This document shows positions 12,263 through 25,100 of a DNA stretch of 64,000 nt, piece after piece; position 1 is the first letter of the stretch, and each line of letters starts with the position of its first letter. Made by a program: the position numbers and the translations under genes. The notes below the pieces were generated by a model that was not told the origin of the DNA, made no database searches, and saw only the letters and a program-made list of their open reading frames with translations. Origin of the DNA: Aquila chrysaetos chrysaetos (Eukaryota > Chordata > Aves > Accipitriformes > Accipitridae); assembly GCF_900496995.4 (NCBI RefSeq), contig NC_044012.1:5704001-5768000 (forward strand), written 5' to 3'.

Positions 12263-12830
12263 ATAATTATTAAAAATAAAGCAATCCAAAATAATTAAAT
12301 GTATCTAGAGGAGCACTGTGTGTTTTCCCATCTCATAACTCCTTGTGTTTCTCATTTTCCTCATTCTCCTCTTATTCTTACTGTTGTATCTCTTTGTTGT
12401 TGTTGTAAAGACCTCCAGCTTTAATGTTCACACAATGATGCCTTTGATGTAGGAGCTTTATCTCACTTTCCCACGTGTCCAACAGCAGCATATATCAACT
12501 TTATCTTCCCTGCTCATGAGAAAAGCAATACTTTAATGTCTTCTCTTCAAACTGACTTCATATGGAATGAGACATTTATACAATAGGCCTCACAATGGCC
12601 ATTGCAGTGACTTTGCATCAACACTTGTGTGTATCCTCAGACACAATCACCATTACATATTAGAAGCAATCTGTTTCATGTTCTATTGCTGCTGTTGTTG
12701 CAAGCAGCAAAGAGGAAGGAGAAATGCTGATGACATGACAGTGATGACATCTCAAGCTTTTGAAGAAGGCAGCAAAAAGAGTGGTGATGTGATAAGCAAG
12801 ACGAGTGCCACACAGGGCACTGAGCTGAGA

Positions 12831-13131
12831 ATGTGGCTTGGGATCGCAGTTCTAATTTCTCTTGCTGTATGTTTGGCTGTGGAGGAAGCAACCATTGATG
12901 AAGGAACCCCTTGCTCAAAGTACCAGCTAGCTTTCAACCATTCATGCTATGAGTTTGTTAGACTCCAGCATACCTTCACAAGTGCCCAGAGCTGGTGTGA
13001 GAGAGGAGGAGGGCACCTTGTCTTTATTGAAAATGAGGAAACTCAAGAGTTCCTGCAAAAACATATTGATGAGGATCAGGAATGGTGGATAGGACTGATC
13101 TCAAACTCCTTGCTGAATGGAACTACTGACG
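12831..13131 (+). CDS. PKD1L2: PKD1L2 exon 1: signal peptide and start of C-type lectin
   Basis: Encodes [19 protein letters not shown], then Cys-Ser-Lys-Tyr and the first half of the C-type lectin fold, including the WWIGL core. 301 nt, ends in phase 1 at donor gtaggt. In-frame ATGs also occur at 12567, 12678, 12735 and 12744. Confidence 0.9.
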
Positions 13132-16100
13132 GTAGGTGGTTTTGAAATCATGTCTTCTTTAAAACTGTACCAGCCCATGATGCTTAATTAACATAGTAAC
13201 AAATGCGATTTGTCCCTCTGTAGACATCTGCTGAAAAGCCACTGTCTTGTTGCTGTAACTTCAGATTTATATTAAGATGTTTTAATTGCCTGCTTCACTT
13301 CCCTGTTGCATGTGGTCACCCTTTCCATTGGATCTTGTGGCTGTGTGAACACATGGTGAATTAGATCAACTTGCTGACCCAGTGAAAAAAATGTGCTGGG
13401 TTAGGTCTCCAGTGGAAGAGCAAGCTGAGCTAATTCATCACACTAGGAAGTGCTGCAAGATCTGATGCAAGGAAAATCGTGGAATCTTGAGGCTGGGGGC
13501 ACAGGGGGAAGTGGCAGTGTCTCTTTTAATGATTATATCAGGTTAAATATAAAATGTAATTGAAGATCCCTAAATCACCTCTGCTTTGGTAGGAAGGGGG
13601 CTACTGTCTTGCTCGGCAGGCTCTGACTCTGTAATTGTGTTACTGAGGAAAATAAACATTCAGGACAACATTACTTTGTTCACAGGGTCAATGATTTGGC
13701 TGGACACTTCAAATATAAGCTACAGTAACTGGTACAAGGATCAGCCATCTCCCTTCTCATCCACATGTGGGTACATCCTGAAGAATGCCAAGTACCAGTG
13801 GGGTGTGACTGAAAATTGCAGCCAGGAATTTGACTTCATTTGCGAGTTTGGTAAGATACACAACAGCTGGAACTGAGAAGTGAGCATGCCGTGCTCACAA
13901 CTGTGCATAAATGGCCCTGTTGCTTTCAGAGTGACTGCACAATAACTTAATCAAGCTTACTAAAAATGAAAAAGCAAAAAGCCATATAACCCCAGCAGGT
14001 GCTCTTTTTGCAGTGTGCTGATGTAAGATCTGATCCAAAGAAAGGAATACCCTGCAATCACTGGAAGATGTAGGTACTTGGCAACTAGCCATTAAGATCC
14101 AGGTTTCCAATAGAGGGCTAGTAAAATAGAAATTAATCTGAGAGTGAATCTAAGTGTGTAGCAGTCCATGTCTACGGTGGACATAAGCTAGCTAGTTTAA
14201 AGCCAATTTGAGTAGTGTATAACAGTATGGTTGCAAGAATAAACTCCCACAACACCATAGCACCTGAGCTAGGTGGGACCTGTATGAATGCCCTGTAAAA
14301 ATACTCTTCATCATAAATAATAGATATGTGCCACAATAATTTCAGTTTGTAACTGAAGCAAAAATACAGACAGGCTTCCAGAGACACCACTCCTAGCAAC
14401 CTGGAGTAAGCAAAAGTGAAAGCAAGTTATTCTTGTTTCTTCTCAGACCCTTCCATAGGTAAAGTTTGAGGGCTTCCCCAGGCAGGAACCTGTACTTCCT
14501 GGTGGCATTTGAGTGCTCAGACTGAAAATCTACAGACATTGTGTGCCTTAAATTGTGACTTTGAACAAACAGTCCTGGAAAGGAATGCCAGCAATATCAT
14601 CCCATTCGACATACAGATATGAGGGGAACTTGTGTTCCTCGCACTTTGCACATAAGCCAAGCATTTTAAACTGCAACTAGAACTAAGGTTATAAGCACTG
14701 GAAGGACAGTCTGGCTGTAGGTTCACTAATATAAAAACTCTTTGAATCCAGTATGCAAGTACAGGTTTCCACAAGCCGTAGAATTGCTACTGCAATTCTG
14801 GTCCAGTACTGTACTACTTCTGACATAATTAACAAGTCATTCCACAATCAGCAAAACTAATAAAGTTTTGTTTCCAGTCCTGATTTTCTGTTCCACATCT
14901 CCTCCCTACTCTCCTCCTCAGCACTCCCAGTTCACTCCCATATCCCCAGCACATCCCACCTCTGCAAGTACTTTTGACTCCCTCAGCTCCCTCCTCTGCA
15001 GTTCTGCATCTGCTCCAGAGCTTCAGCTGTATGTGCTGGCCAGTTGAATCCCATATCGTGGAACAGATAAACATTGGGTTATAACCCCTACTTCTAATAG
15101 AGGCACTGATGTAGCTCTTTCTCTTCTACCTAGCTATTGATTTTCATGAAATTTTAGGGTGTTTTGAGGTTTATATCTATACATCAGGTTTGGCTGAAGA
15201 TGACTAACATTAAAAATGATTGGGGGAGAGGAAATTGGCAGACAGCACAATCCCTTAAGCTTATTTTCCTTGCAAAGACAGACTAAAATTATTTTTCCAT
15301 TACAACCACGGTAGACAACTGTCTGTTTGTAAGGAAACTATCATCTGTTACCATAGGATCTGACTTAAAGCACATTAAATTCAAAGAGTGTTTGCATTAT
15401 TGAGCAACAATGTCCTACACTACATCCATCATTCCATTACCCACAAACCGAGAACAGATTGAGGCAATTATAACCTTATTTTCAGTATTTACAGCCCATG
15501 TCCATTAATACACATACATATTTCAATAACAGATTAGACTCCTCTTTTGCCAGCTTTGCATGCAAGGAATTAGATCCAATATCCCAAAGAAACAGGGACA
15601 ATATTTTAATTATTTTCTCTGGGTGTTCAATGTTTGGAAGTTCCCGCAACAGTGCTTCAGTTTGTCTCTGTGAAACAGACATAGTGATACTCAACACCTT
15701 CACGCACAGCTACTGTGAAGCTTGATTCACATTAATGTTGAGTTTGAAACTTCAAATGAAACATATAGGTAGCTCCAAATGGTACCACTATTTGAATTTA
15801 ATATCTCTGATTCCTGATAACTTGTCTACTTGATCATCTGAGCTAGGTATATGTGTACAAACAACTAAGCAGACAGTGTATTGTCTTCATCCTTTCTTTG
15901 GTCATCAATCCTAGCATTATTTGTGTTTCTCAACGTAAGTAGAAAACTTTCCATATTATTATTTCTTATTATTTCTATTCTACTATTTGGTGCTCTGTAG
16001 GTTAGCAATTTGTTGTAGTAAAAATACTTGAATTGAACCAGGGTTTGTACACAGGAACACAAACCAGGTTCTGTCCATCTTTCCATGTAAAAGCTGCTGA

Positions 16101-19100
16101 GACAGCAAACACTATGGGAACTCTCTATACAAAGTAAAGAACAAAAAAATGCACGAGATTAGAATTATCAGAATTTAACAGCAAATTATTTTTCAGGCTT
16201 ATTTAGAGAGCTCTAATCTGTAAACTGATCATGTTGCTATAGTTACAGCCAGGCTTAGATTTAGACTTTAAATAACAATAGCACACAATTACTGCAGTGT
16301 GCACACATTGGCACTGTTAATCAAGGTACTTAAGGGGAATGATCAAAACAGCAACTGGAGGACAATGTATTTCAGCTGAGACAGCTGAAACAAAAACGTT
16401 ATTTTGCAACACCCCCATATGAAAGCAGTCTTTCACATCCTCCTCTTGAGGGTATTAAGTATCCTGATTACTACAGGATGCTAAGAATTCTGAAAGATAA
16501 TTAACTGTCCCAGATTAATCAAAGAATGAGGTGTATGCATTTAGAGATATGACCTTACTTATTTGAGCAGTCCTGCCGAATGAAGTCAGTTGAATATCAC
16601 ACAGGAACAAAGGTGTCTCTGTAGCAGAAACGGGATCGGGTCCCATACTTAATATGCAAACTATTCTCCAGAGCAACTACCTGAATATCATGCAAATCAT
16701 ACACTGCCACAAGGCTCTTGCGGAAGTAAGGAGTAACACTAAACCTTCCAGTACTGCAGGTCAAACAAATGCTAAGTGTTTTCCACAAAAATATGAGGGT
16801 TTTTTAATTACAATATTTTAGTTTATTAAATATGTTCTCAATTTTTTGTTTAAGGCAGTAAAACCCATAAATCTATTACTTTGGATTTTAAAAAAGGAAA
16901 AATATTTTATTCTTTGGTTTTTTTTTTAATTTTCTTAATTGTTTCGCTTAGAAGGGAGAAAAGGGAAGAAAAGAGAAACCAAAAAAGGAATATGCAGGAG
17001 AATTGTAGCAGGATTTTTCAGAAATTCAAGAAGTTAAATCTGATTTTTTTTTCTTCTATTAGAATCTGGCCAGAGCATTGCTTGTGATAATTACAATGCC
17101 ACCGTACAGTGTGGATCAGGAGAAGTTATTCAAATTGGAGAGAGCTTCTATGGACGGAAGACTCCTCACTACTGTGTATCAGAGACTCCTCTCCAGTATG
17201 ATACAGATGAAGACTGTAGCTGGATCAGTGTCAAAGACGAAGTAGCAGGTAGCATCTTACAACATTGCTTGTCAGAAGCATAGAGTATGTGCCAAAGTTC
17301 TTGGTCCCTAAAATACTTTATCTTGTATTTCAGTAGAGTTAGTGAATGGGAAAGTGGCTTATTCCTAAAATGAAGGGAATCACAGAGAACTTCTGATGTG
17401 GAGGAGGTTCCCACAGGGGGCTGGATGGAAAGGAGGGACTTTGTGAGGAGCAAAGATTCAGAGAAGGAGAGGGGGAGCAAATGGAGAACGAGGGCGTACC
17501 TGGGTCCTCTCGCTGTGTGAAGAAAACATGTGAACACACTGACCCCTGATTAACTTGATGGGAGACCCTAGTTTTGACAGAGATGGAAGAGAACACATCC
17601 ATACAAACCTAACTCCAAACCAGGAGGGGTGAAAAGGCTGGCACCCATGGGGACATGGGGGCAGGAGGGATCTGCTGCTGCCTGCCATGTGTCAAGTACA
17701 CAGCCTGCTGGAGATACAGGGCTCCGCTGCTTGCCAGACTAAACAGTGACTAGGGCCTGTCCCTAGGTGATTCTTTAGGCATCCAGCCCAAATTAAACAA
17801 AACACATAACTTCTTTTTTTTTAACCCTCTCTAACTCAGCTTTATTCCAATAAAGCCGAATAGTGCTAAGAAATACCAGGCAACAAGCAACACACCAAAG
17901 TCAAAGTGATGTGGGATTTTGTCTAGGAATCAGTGACATGATATTGCTCCCCCTCCCCTTTTTGTTTCTGTAATCATGTCTCATCTGCGCTGTTACGACA
18001 GTCAAAGACATAAACCCACTAGTTCGTATGAAACGGTCCTTCTTTCCAGGCCAGTGTCATGGTCTCCAGGCCTGCCAGGTGGCAGCGGATGGCACTTTCT
18101 TTGGAGATCCTTGTCCAGCTTCTGGAAGCTATTTGTCTATTCAGTACCACTGCAAGGAAGGTAAGTGGGAGGGGGCTGTCAACACCAAAAACCTGTTCTG
18201 CTCTTTGCTGTAACACCATGACCATTGGTATTTATCTTAAAAATTACTGCTCCATCCTCAAGGAAGAGCCTGGAAGAGCAGTGACAAAATATTGAAGGCA
18301 TAAAAATGTAGCTTCCCTGACCTAACTGAAGGTTTTTGATAGGATACGAAGCCAGGAAATTCAGACACATAAAATACACTTGAATGAAATTATGTTCCAA
18401 CAAGAATCTTGACCAGTAGGTATGAAGAAGAATCAGCTCTCTGTCATGCCACCAATGTACTCAAATTAGCAGTTGTATCAAATCTGTTTTGGAGAAGGCC
18501 TGCTCTCAATACGTGGAAATTAATTGAATTATGTAAGAAATGTAGACAAACAATGACATTGAATTCTGTCATTACGTTTCACAGGTCTGCAGCTGGTTGT
18601 AACAGATGTATGCTTTGTCTTTGAAAATATCACGGTCACTTTGAACTGGCTGCTCTTTCCATACTCTGGCAACCTTTCCTGTATCATTAGCACTGGAGAT
18701 GGCCACACTATTGATCCTTACTACCCTCTAACGTAAGATAAATCCTTCATGTATCATCAGACAACCAGTAGATTTCACTGCTTGCATTTTATTGAATGCT
18801 TCAAGTCTCTTAAATGAGATGTTAAAAATTAAGTAGATTAATAATAGACCATACATACAAGACACTTGGGTTCTGCAGAAACTTGTTTGATATTAATACA
18901 AAATTTTAAGTCAAGCTGCCAACCACAATCATTCTTCTGCTTATTATGACAAGTGATTCCTATTTCTTACTAAGAGAATTTATTCCAGATCCTAAGACAG
19001 AAAATTACTGAAAACATGTCAGTAATTGCCAAAGAAACAGGCAAGCATTATTTTCTTAAGTTTAAAGAGTACTTTTTGATAAAATTTAAAATAATACAAT

Positions 19101-22100
19101 GGCATTCTGGAGTTTTTCTTTTGTTTAATTGTGTAAAAATTGTGTCTTTAAAAGATCAAACATTTTTCTGCTGGATTTAAAAATCAGATTTTGTTGTAAT
19201 GCTAGGAATGACAGAGAATGGGTCTAGAAATTTATTTGTCTACTAATGGAATCCTACTTGAGTCAGCTAGAAAAATAAGTAGAAGAATGAAAACAAAAAA
19301 GTAGTAATGTACTAGAAACAGTAAACATTCTTTTAGAGCTACAGATACAGGCCTATAGCTGTAAAGAACTTGAAGAAAAATCTTTGATAGTGAACCTTTA
19401 AGTAAAATGTATTTGCCACTGTAAGCAGAGGCTTGCTGTTTTTACGGGAAGCCCTTTTACTTCAGCTACTAAATGGCTTGCAGTCATGCTTATCTGTTTT
19501 CTGTGTCCAGTATGATATCCACTCTTACACAAATTGCCTTTTCTGTCCCGATCTTGTCATTTGCATGTTTTTGAAGTCCAGTTAGAATGAAACCTTTTTC
19601 TTCATTAAAACAACTAATGAAAAATATGCATTATCAAGGATGATATGTCCTGGTCTTTGCATTTGCTAGGTGGTACCATGATAAGCATATAAAGAGTTCA
19701 GAAATAATAGTGTCAGGATTATTACTTATTTGCCTTCCATGGTGTATATCATTCAAGAAGGATATCCTTAGGTTCTTTTCACCATCTCCTTATGCTTGTT
19801 AGTAATAACAGCAACTACCACAGACTTCTTCATATCTGTTAATTTCCTATCACTATCATGACCAGAGCTGCACCAAACCCATGAGTGAAGAGACATTTTT
19901 GCTAGCATGGGCAAGTATAGAAGCAGCTGACATAAAAAAAAAAAAAAAAAAAGAGCAAGGGAGTGCTCTGACAAAATGCTGAGCAGCCTCAGATTCCACT
20001 GATATATCTTAAGAGATGGTAAATTGGGAATAAAATAAAGAATAGAGAATTAAGAGCACTGTTAGATGTTCTAATGTGCATAGTCACATGTCTGTGCTCA
20101 GAGCCAACAAGTCACAAACCAGATCTAATGCTGCATGTTATTGAAATGTATTCTACCTACTTTACAGCAAAATGTTTCCACCCTTATAGATATGCTTTGA
20201 GAATGACCACTGCTGATATACATCCTTAATGACACCGTAGCTGGAACAAAGGAACTGCAACCCTAAAAATTCTATGTAAATAAACAAGGGATTACAGTGA
20301 TTGCAGGAGAGCTGAGTCAGGTTAGAAATTTGGGAACTATGGCCACTGTTACCACGTAGGGCTAAGGACTTCCCAGGACAGTCTTCCACAACAAGCAGCT
20401 TGTTCTCTTTCTATTCTAGACCGGTCAGCAATGTCACATATAGATATTCATCTCCTGGAGAGTTTACTGTTTTCGTGGAATGCACCACCAGTGAATGGCA
20501 TGTGACGGCACAGAAGCGGGTAACCGTTCAAGATAAGATGGATCAACTAAGCATTACTGGGTGCTATAGCCAGTACGAATCTGGGAACAGCTCTCACTGC
20601 CGTACACTGTATGGGGAGTTGTTGTGGATTCAAGTTGAACTCAATGGAGGTGAGGGTAATTACTCTACATGATTTAAATGGCAGGCTAAATATTATGCCA
20701 CCCATGGGATAGAAGCAGGATTTTCATTATGCAAAACAATACTTCTTTTTAGTGAATGCTTTCCCTCGAATTGTTGCATTCCTGCAACTGAATGCTCTCA
20801 GCTCCATTGGAGGGGTTCTTTCTCAGAGCTATTACACCACCTCAAACATAAGTATAAACCGTTTTTCCCTCTACCCAATGTTGACAAAGCATGAGCATAA
20901 CTTCAGTCACACAAATCCACATGAAGACAATAAGAATATTTTCATATTTGAAGTTAGGAATCCACAGAAATGCTTCTCTGATTGAGCGTAAGAGGATTCC
21001 ACACTGAGCTGGTCACATTTGCTGGTGTACATTTCGTTCTCACTTCAAGTTCCTGGAATCCACATATATGCTTAAAAAATAAAATTCAGTAGTGTATGTT
21101 TGAATTCTCTTGACTGCCCTAACACTCCCAGCAGAAAACGCGTGATAGACTTCCACAGGGAGTCTAGAGGGGCACAAAAGCACCTGAAGTGACTTTATTA
21201 AAAATTATTGCATTTCTGCAGTGTTCTCTATGAGTCCTTTATAAATACCTGAATGCTGCACAAAGCAGGTAGAACTGGATGGCCTATTACACAAGCTGTG
21301 ACAAATTTTGAACTGTTTTTTTGCAGGCAATGGAGTGACCTACATTATATTAGCAGATAACATGACACTCACTGAATCCAGAGCAAAGGAAGGAATTATC
21401 CCTCACAATCTGACACTCGACAGTGCCTCTCAAGAGCTGCTAGGCCCAGGGATACATCAGCTGGAAATCCGAGCATCCAGCAACACAACTGCATTGGATA
21501 TCTCTGAGAGTATTGCTGTTCAGTTAATTGAGCCAGTATCTGGTCTTCAGGCTGCATTAGCTTCTCACACTTTGCAGCTAGGGGAGAATTTGGAGATTAA
21601 TGTCTCTGTGTCTCACGGTGCCCCAGATAAGCTGAAGTTTGAGGTGATTGGACCTAATGAAACTCATGCTCACCAAGAAGATGGCCCTCATGGGGAACCT
21701 CGAACGTACATCATTCCCGTGCACTCTGAAGGTACAGCATGCTGACATCTTCTGTATTTCCGAGACACGCACAGCTGAGTAGAGGAGTTCACATAAGCAG
21801 TCACAGAACCCTGGGGTAGGGGACAATAACGTACAGCTGAATTTGGTAGCTTTTCTAACTGCTCAAACTTGGTCTGCAGTACAGTCTTGTTGACTTGTAA
21901 GTGAGCTAAAAAAATCGAACTGGCAATGGGTCTCCATATGGAGACTGAAATGAAGGCTTCACCTGAATTTTGCATACAAAAGACATAGTGAAACAGGGTT
22001 TATTTTTTCATGACACAATCTGATTCAAGTACAAATGATGACATTTTCCTGAATCACTAAGTGTTTTCCTCCTATTTGTTCATACGTATAACTTCTCAAG

Positions 22101-25100
22101 TTTACACTCCTCTGCATTTTACACTGCAGTAATTAATAATCTGAGGAGTTCTCAGTAGAGATAACAAAGGAAAGGGGAGTTTTTCTGTGCATTGGTCTCC
22201 AACACGTAGTTTTTGTTGGACTTACTTATGAATGAGCTTTTTAGTAATTTTTTCTTTCCATTATTAAGAAATCAAAGCCTTTAAAATGTGGGATTAGGGA
22301 GATTGTCTTTAAGAGTTAATTCAGTGGCAGAAGATAAAAAAGTTTCCTCCTCTAATGAATTAGTCAAATCCCATGCCAAAGCTGGAGCACTAGAAGCTAA
22401 TTATGATTTCATTTTATGTATTAAAATTATTCAAAATTAAAAGTTTTATTGGGTCTCCCTATACCCATTTGAACATCCCTTCCCTTCAGGCAGAAATTTT
22501 CAAAGAAGACAGCTGCTCTCTCAAGATGCCTAAACTCATTTGGACTCCAGTACTTGCATACCTCTAGTTTCCTCTGTGGTAATATCATAGCCAGCTGACA
22601 AAGAATAGCATTGAAAGTGCTAGGACAAAGGCAGCTGAGTTATTAAAAAGCTGAGATAAAGGGGAAGAACATTCCTTGAAAAGCCTTTGAGCAGTGGAAA
22701 CTCATCAGAAAACCCCCAAAGCTCTTAAGAGAAAAGAAGAGGATTTTCTTCACGAATTGGATTTTATATTCCAAACAAGCTGGACTGGTCCCACTGCTAT
22801 TCTTAACTGGCCATTTGTCTTCTCTAGGTACTTTCCTAGTGAAAGTGGTGGCCATGAATACCTTCTCAAACATGAGTCTGGATCTTGGGTTCATCACGGT
22901 GTTGGCAAACAGTTCTCATAAAAAAGGTAATTGCATTAATCTGGCAGTGCTGGTTTTGACCACATAAGTGTCTTTTTGCAATCAGAGCATTTCATGGAGT
23001 GTTTATGGTTTGCATCTAGTAATTGCTTTCCTTCCAGCAACAGTGCTGAAAACTTTTGTGGAGGCTTCTTCCTGATGAAGGCAGATTCCCTGGCTTTGAA
23101 GTAGTCATAAATTAGCATCACTCTGTATATGTTACACATCGCACATTAGCTATTTGTCCTAGAAATAATTAGTGAAGTTTATGGCTTGGGACATAGCTCT
23201 GAAACCAGGAAACATTTGCATCACAGCAGTCTCATAAATTGCTGTCAGTAAATGCTTCTAGATGACTTGTCCTTACATTTACAAGTGCAGATTATACCAG
23301 GAATAAAGTGACTTAGTACTAATCCTATTCAGACTTTTCCAGTGCTTTCCCTCAATTTTTCTTTGTACATCAATGAAACTCCATCACTTTCTCTGAATTT
23401 ATTTTGATTTACACCATTATGTTTGAAGAATCAGGATCTTCTTTATAGTATGTGACTAGCTTGTTGTTACAATTTTACCTATTATAACTAGACTGTTTAT
23501 CACAGTTCTAGAGTCTGATTCTTATAGCCCTATCTTTCAGACTGTCGGTAGTCAAATCCTAAGTATTTAAGTCATATTCGCTGAGGATGTCTGAAAGCTT
23601 CACAGATAGCACTAAAATATTCTGCTCTTTTTTGTATTAAACAGATTCTGCTAAGGAAGAAGGCAGCTCCAAAACAAATACCCAAAAGACAAATGTAAGT
23701 ATTATTTAAGGATCTTTCTTTAAAATTGAAATGCTTAGAAATTTTTCTTACCAGTAGAAGTGCTGCATAAGATATTGAAAAGACATATTTGTAGCATAGT
23801 AGATTATGGACTAGATTTTCTGTGCCCCATATGGTTTCACATAAAATCTACACCAAAACTCTCTGAGACAAATGTGTTTACAGGCATTTGATCTACAATT
23901 CATAAAAGCCTGCAAGTAACAATTACAAGGTTAGAGAAAATGAACTCTTCACAATGATTCAGTTTTGGAAGTTGAAATGTGCTTAGATGAATTTTTAATT
24001 TATCTACTTGACTAATGCAAACCTCTCTTTGAGGGGTTATCCTTCAAGCAGAGTTTAATATATTTTTATATTATTTCTAAGTGTTTTCTGCTTCTGTATT
24101 GGAATGTTTAAGTTACTTTGCAAAGAAGAAATTTCCAGTTTATGGCAAATGAATTGCTAGCAGCTGCACAAATTTAAATAGTAAAATTGCCAGATAGAAT
24201 ATTCTATTATCATCTTAAAGGTCTAGTTTTTAACTATAATAGTAGCAGACAGATGTCTGCTATAGGAGATGTGCTGCTTCACAAGAAGGCATTATGCTTT
24301 ACAGATTGCCTGTAAGAACATATTGCATCAGAGGAATATAAATCTAATTCAAAACTAAGTTTATCACAGTTTGTTGCACAGAAAGACAAATTCCACTACC
24401 TCCTCCTTCTCTTTATCTATAGCTGTAATGTATCTAATTCAGATAAAAAAGGAATGTACTAGAAGATGTACTAGAAGAAAAATGATTGTCCAAGGGTTAA
24501 AAGTCTTGGTCCAGAAGTGGAAAATTAATAGGAATTAGTTTCCTAAGTACCTGCATTACTTTTGAAAATGGGAGCTGGGCTCCTAAGCTACTTACGCGTT
24601 TGGGAATATTTTGCCACACAATTTCTCTGTGCCATCTGCTTCTACTTCTATACTACCACTCATCAGGGAAAGACCATTTAAACTACAGATCTGCATACAG
24701 TGATTTGGGGTCTAAACTTTCAGACCTTTTTCATTATCAAGAAGCAAGAAATGTATGTGTTTATACATGCTCCTGTCCTAACTGATACGTCTACTTATTA
24801 TTTAGGATCACAAAAGAAAAACCAAAATATATATTAAACCGAGTCGCCATGTGGATCCCTTCACAACTGTTACTCTTGGCTGGCCAGACAACAACAATAA
24901 TTCCAGTTTTCTCTGGTCCTGCGGTATGTGCATTTCCTGAACTTTTTCCACCAACTTGTATTTGATCAGTAACAAACTCACTGCCATGTCAGATCAAGTG
25001 GTGAAATCTGACTAAAGGATGGTATACTCTCTGGCTTTAAAGTTTGCCACTCACTGTACATGAAGAATGTCCTTCTACCTTACCCTGTTTTTAACACCAA

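Larger units (their letters stand above)
2481..12830. other. Intergenic region between divergent BCO1 and PKD1L2, including PKD1L2 5' leader
   Basis: About 10 kb without a recognisable gene. The open frames are short, overlap on both strands and show no family motifs. It holds simple repeats (3626-3736, 4656-4674, 8931-8953), a 9-bp inverted repeat (9271-9298), an A/C-rich tract (about 9866-9913), a 29-bp tandem duplication (12205-12262) and a palindromic homeodomain motif (11070-11077). Any PKD1L2 promoter and untranslated first exon must lie here. In humans, carotenoid-level variants map to the equivalent interval, so enhancers for BCO1 are plausible but not demonstrated. Confidence 0.6.

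Noticed and set aside
14829..15074. Minus-strand open frame over the pyrimidine-rich tract in PKD1L2 intron 2
   Set aside because: Composition-driven, no domain, and the flanking PKD1L2 phases need no extra exon.
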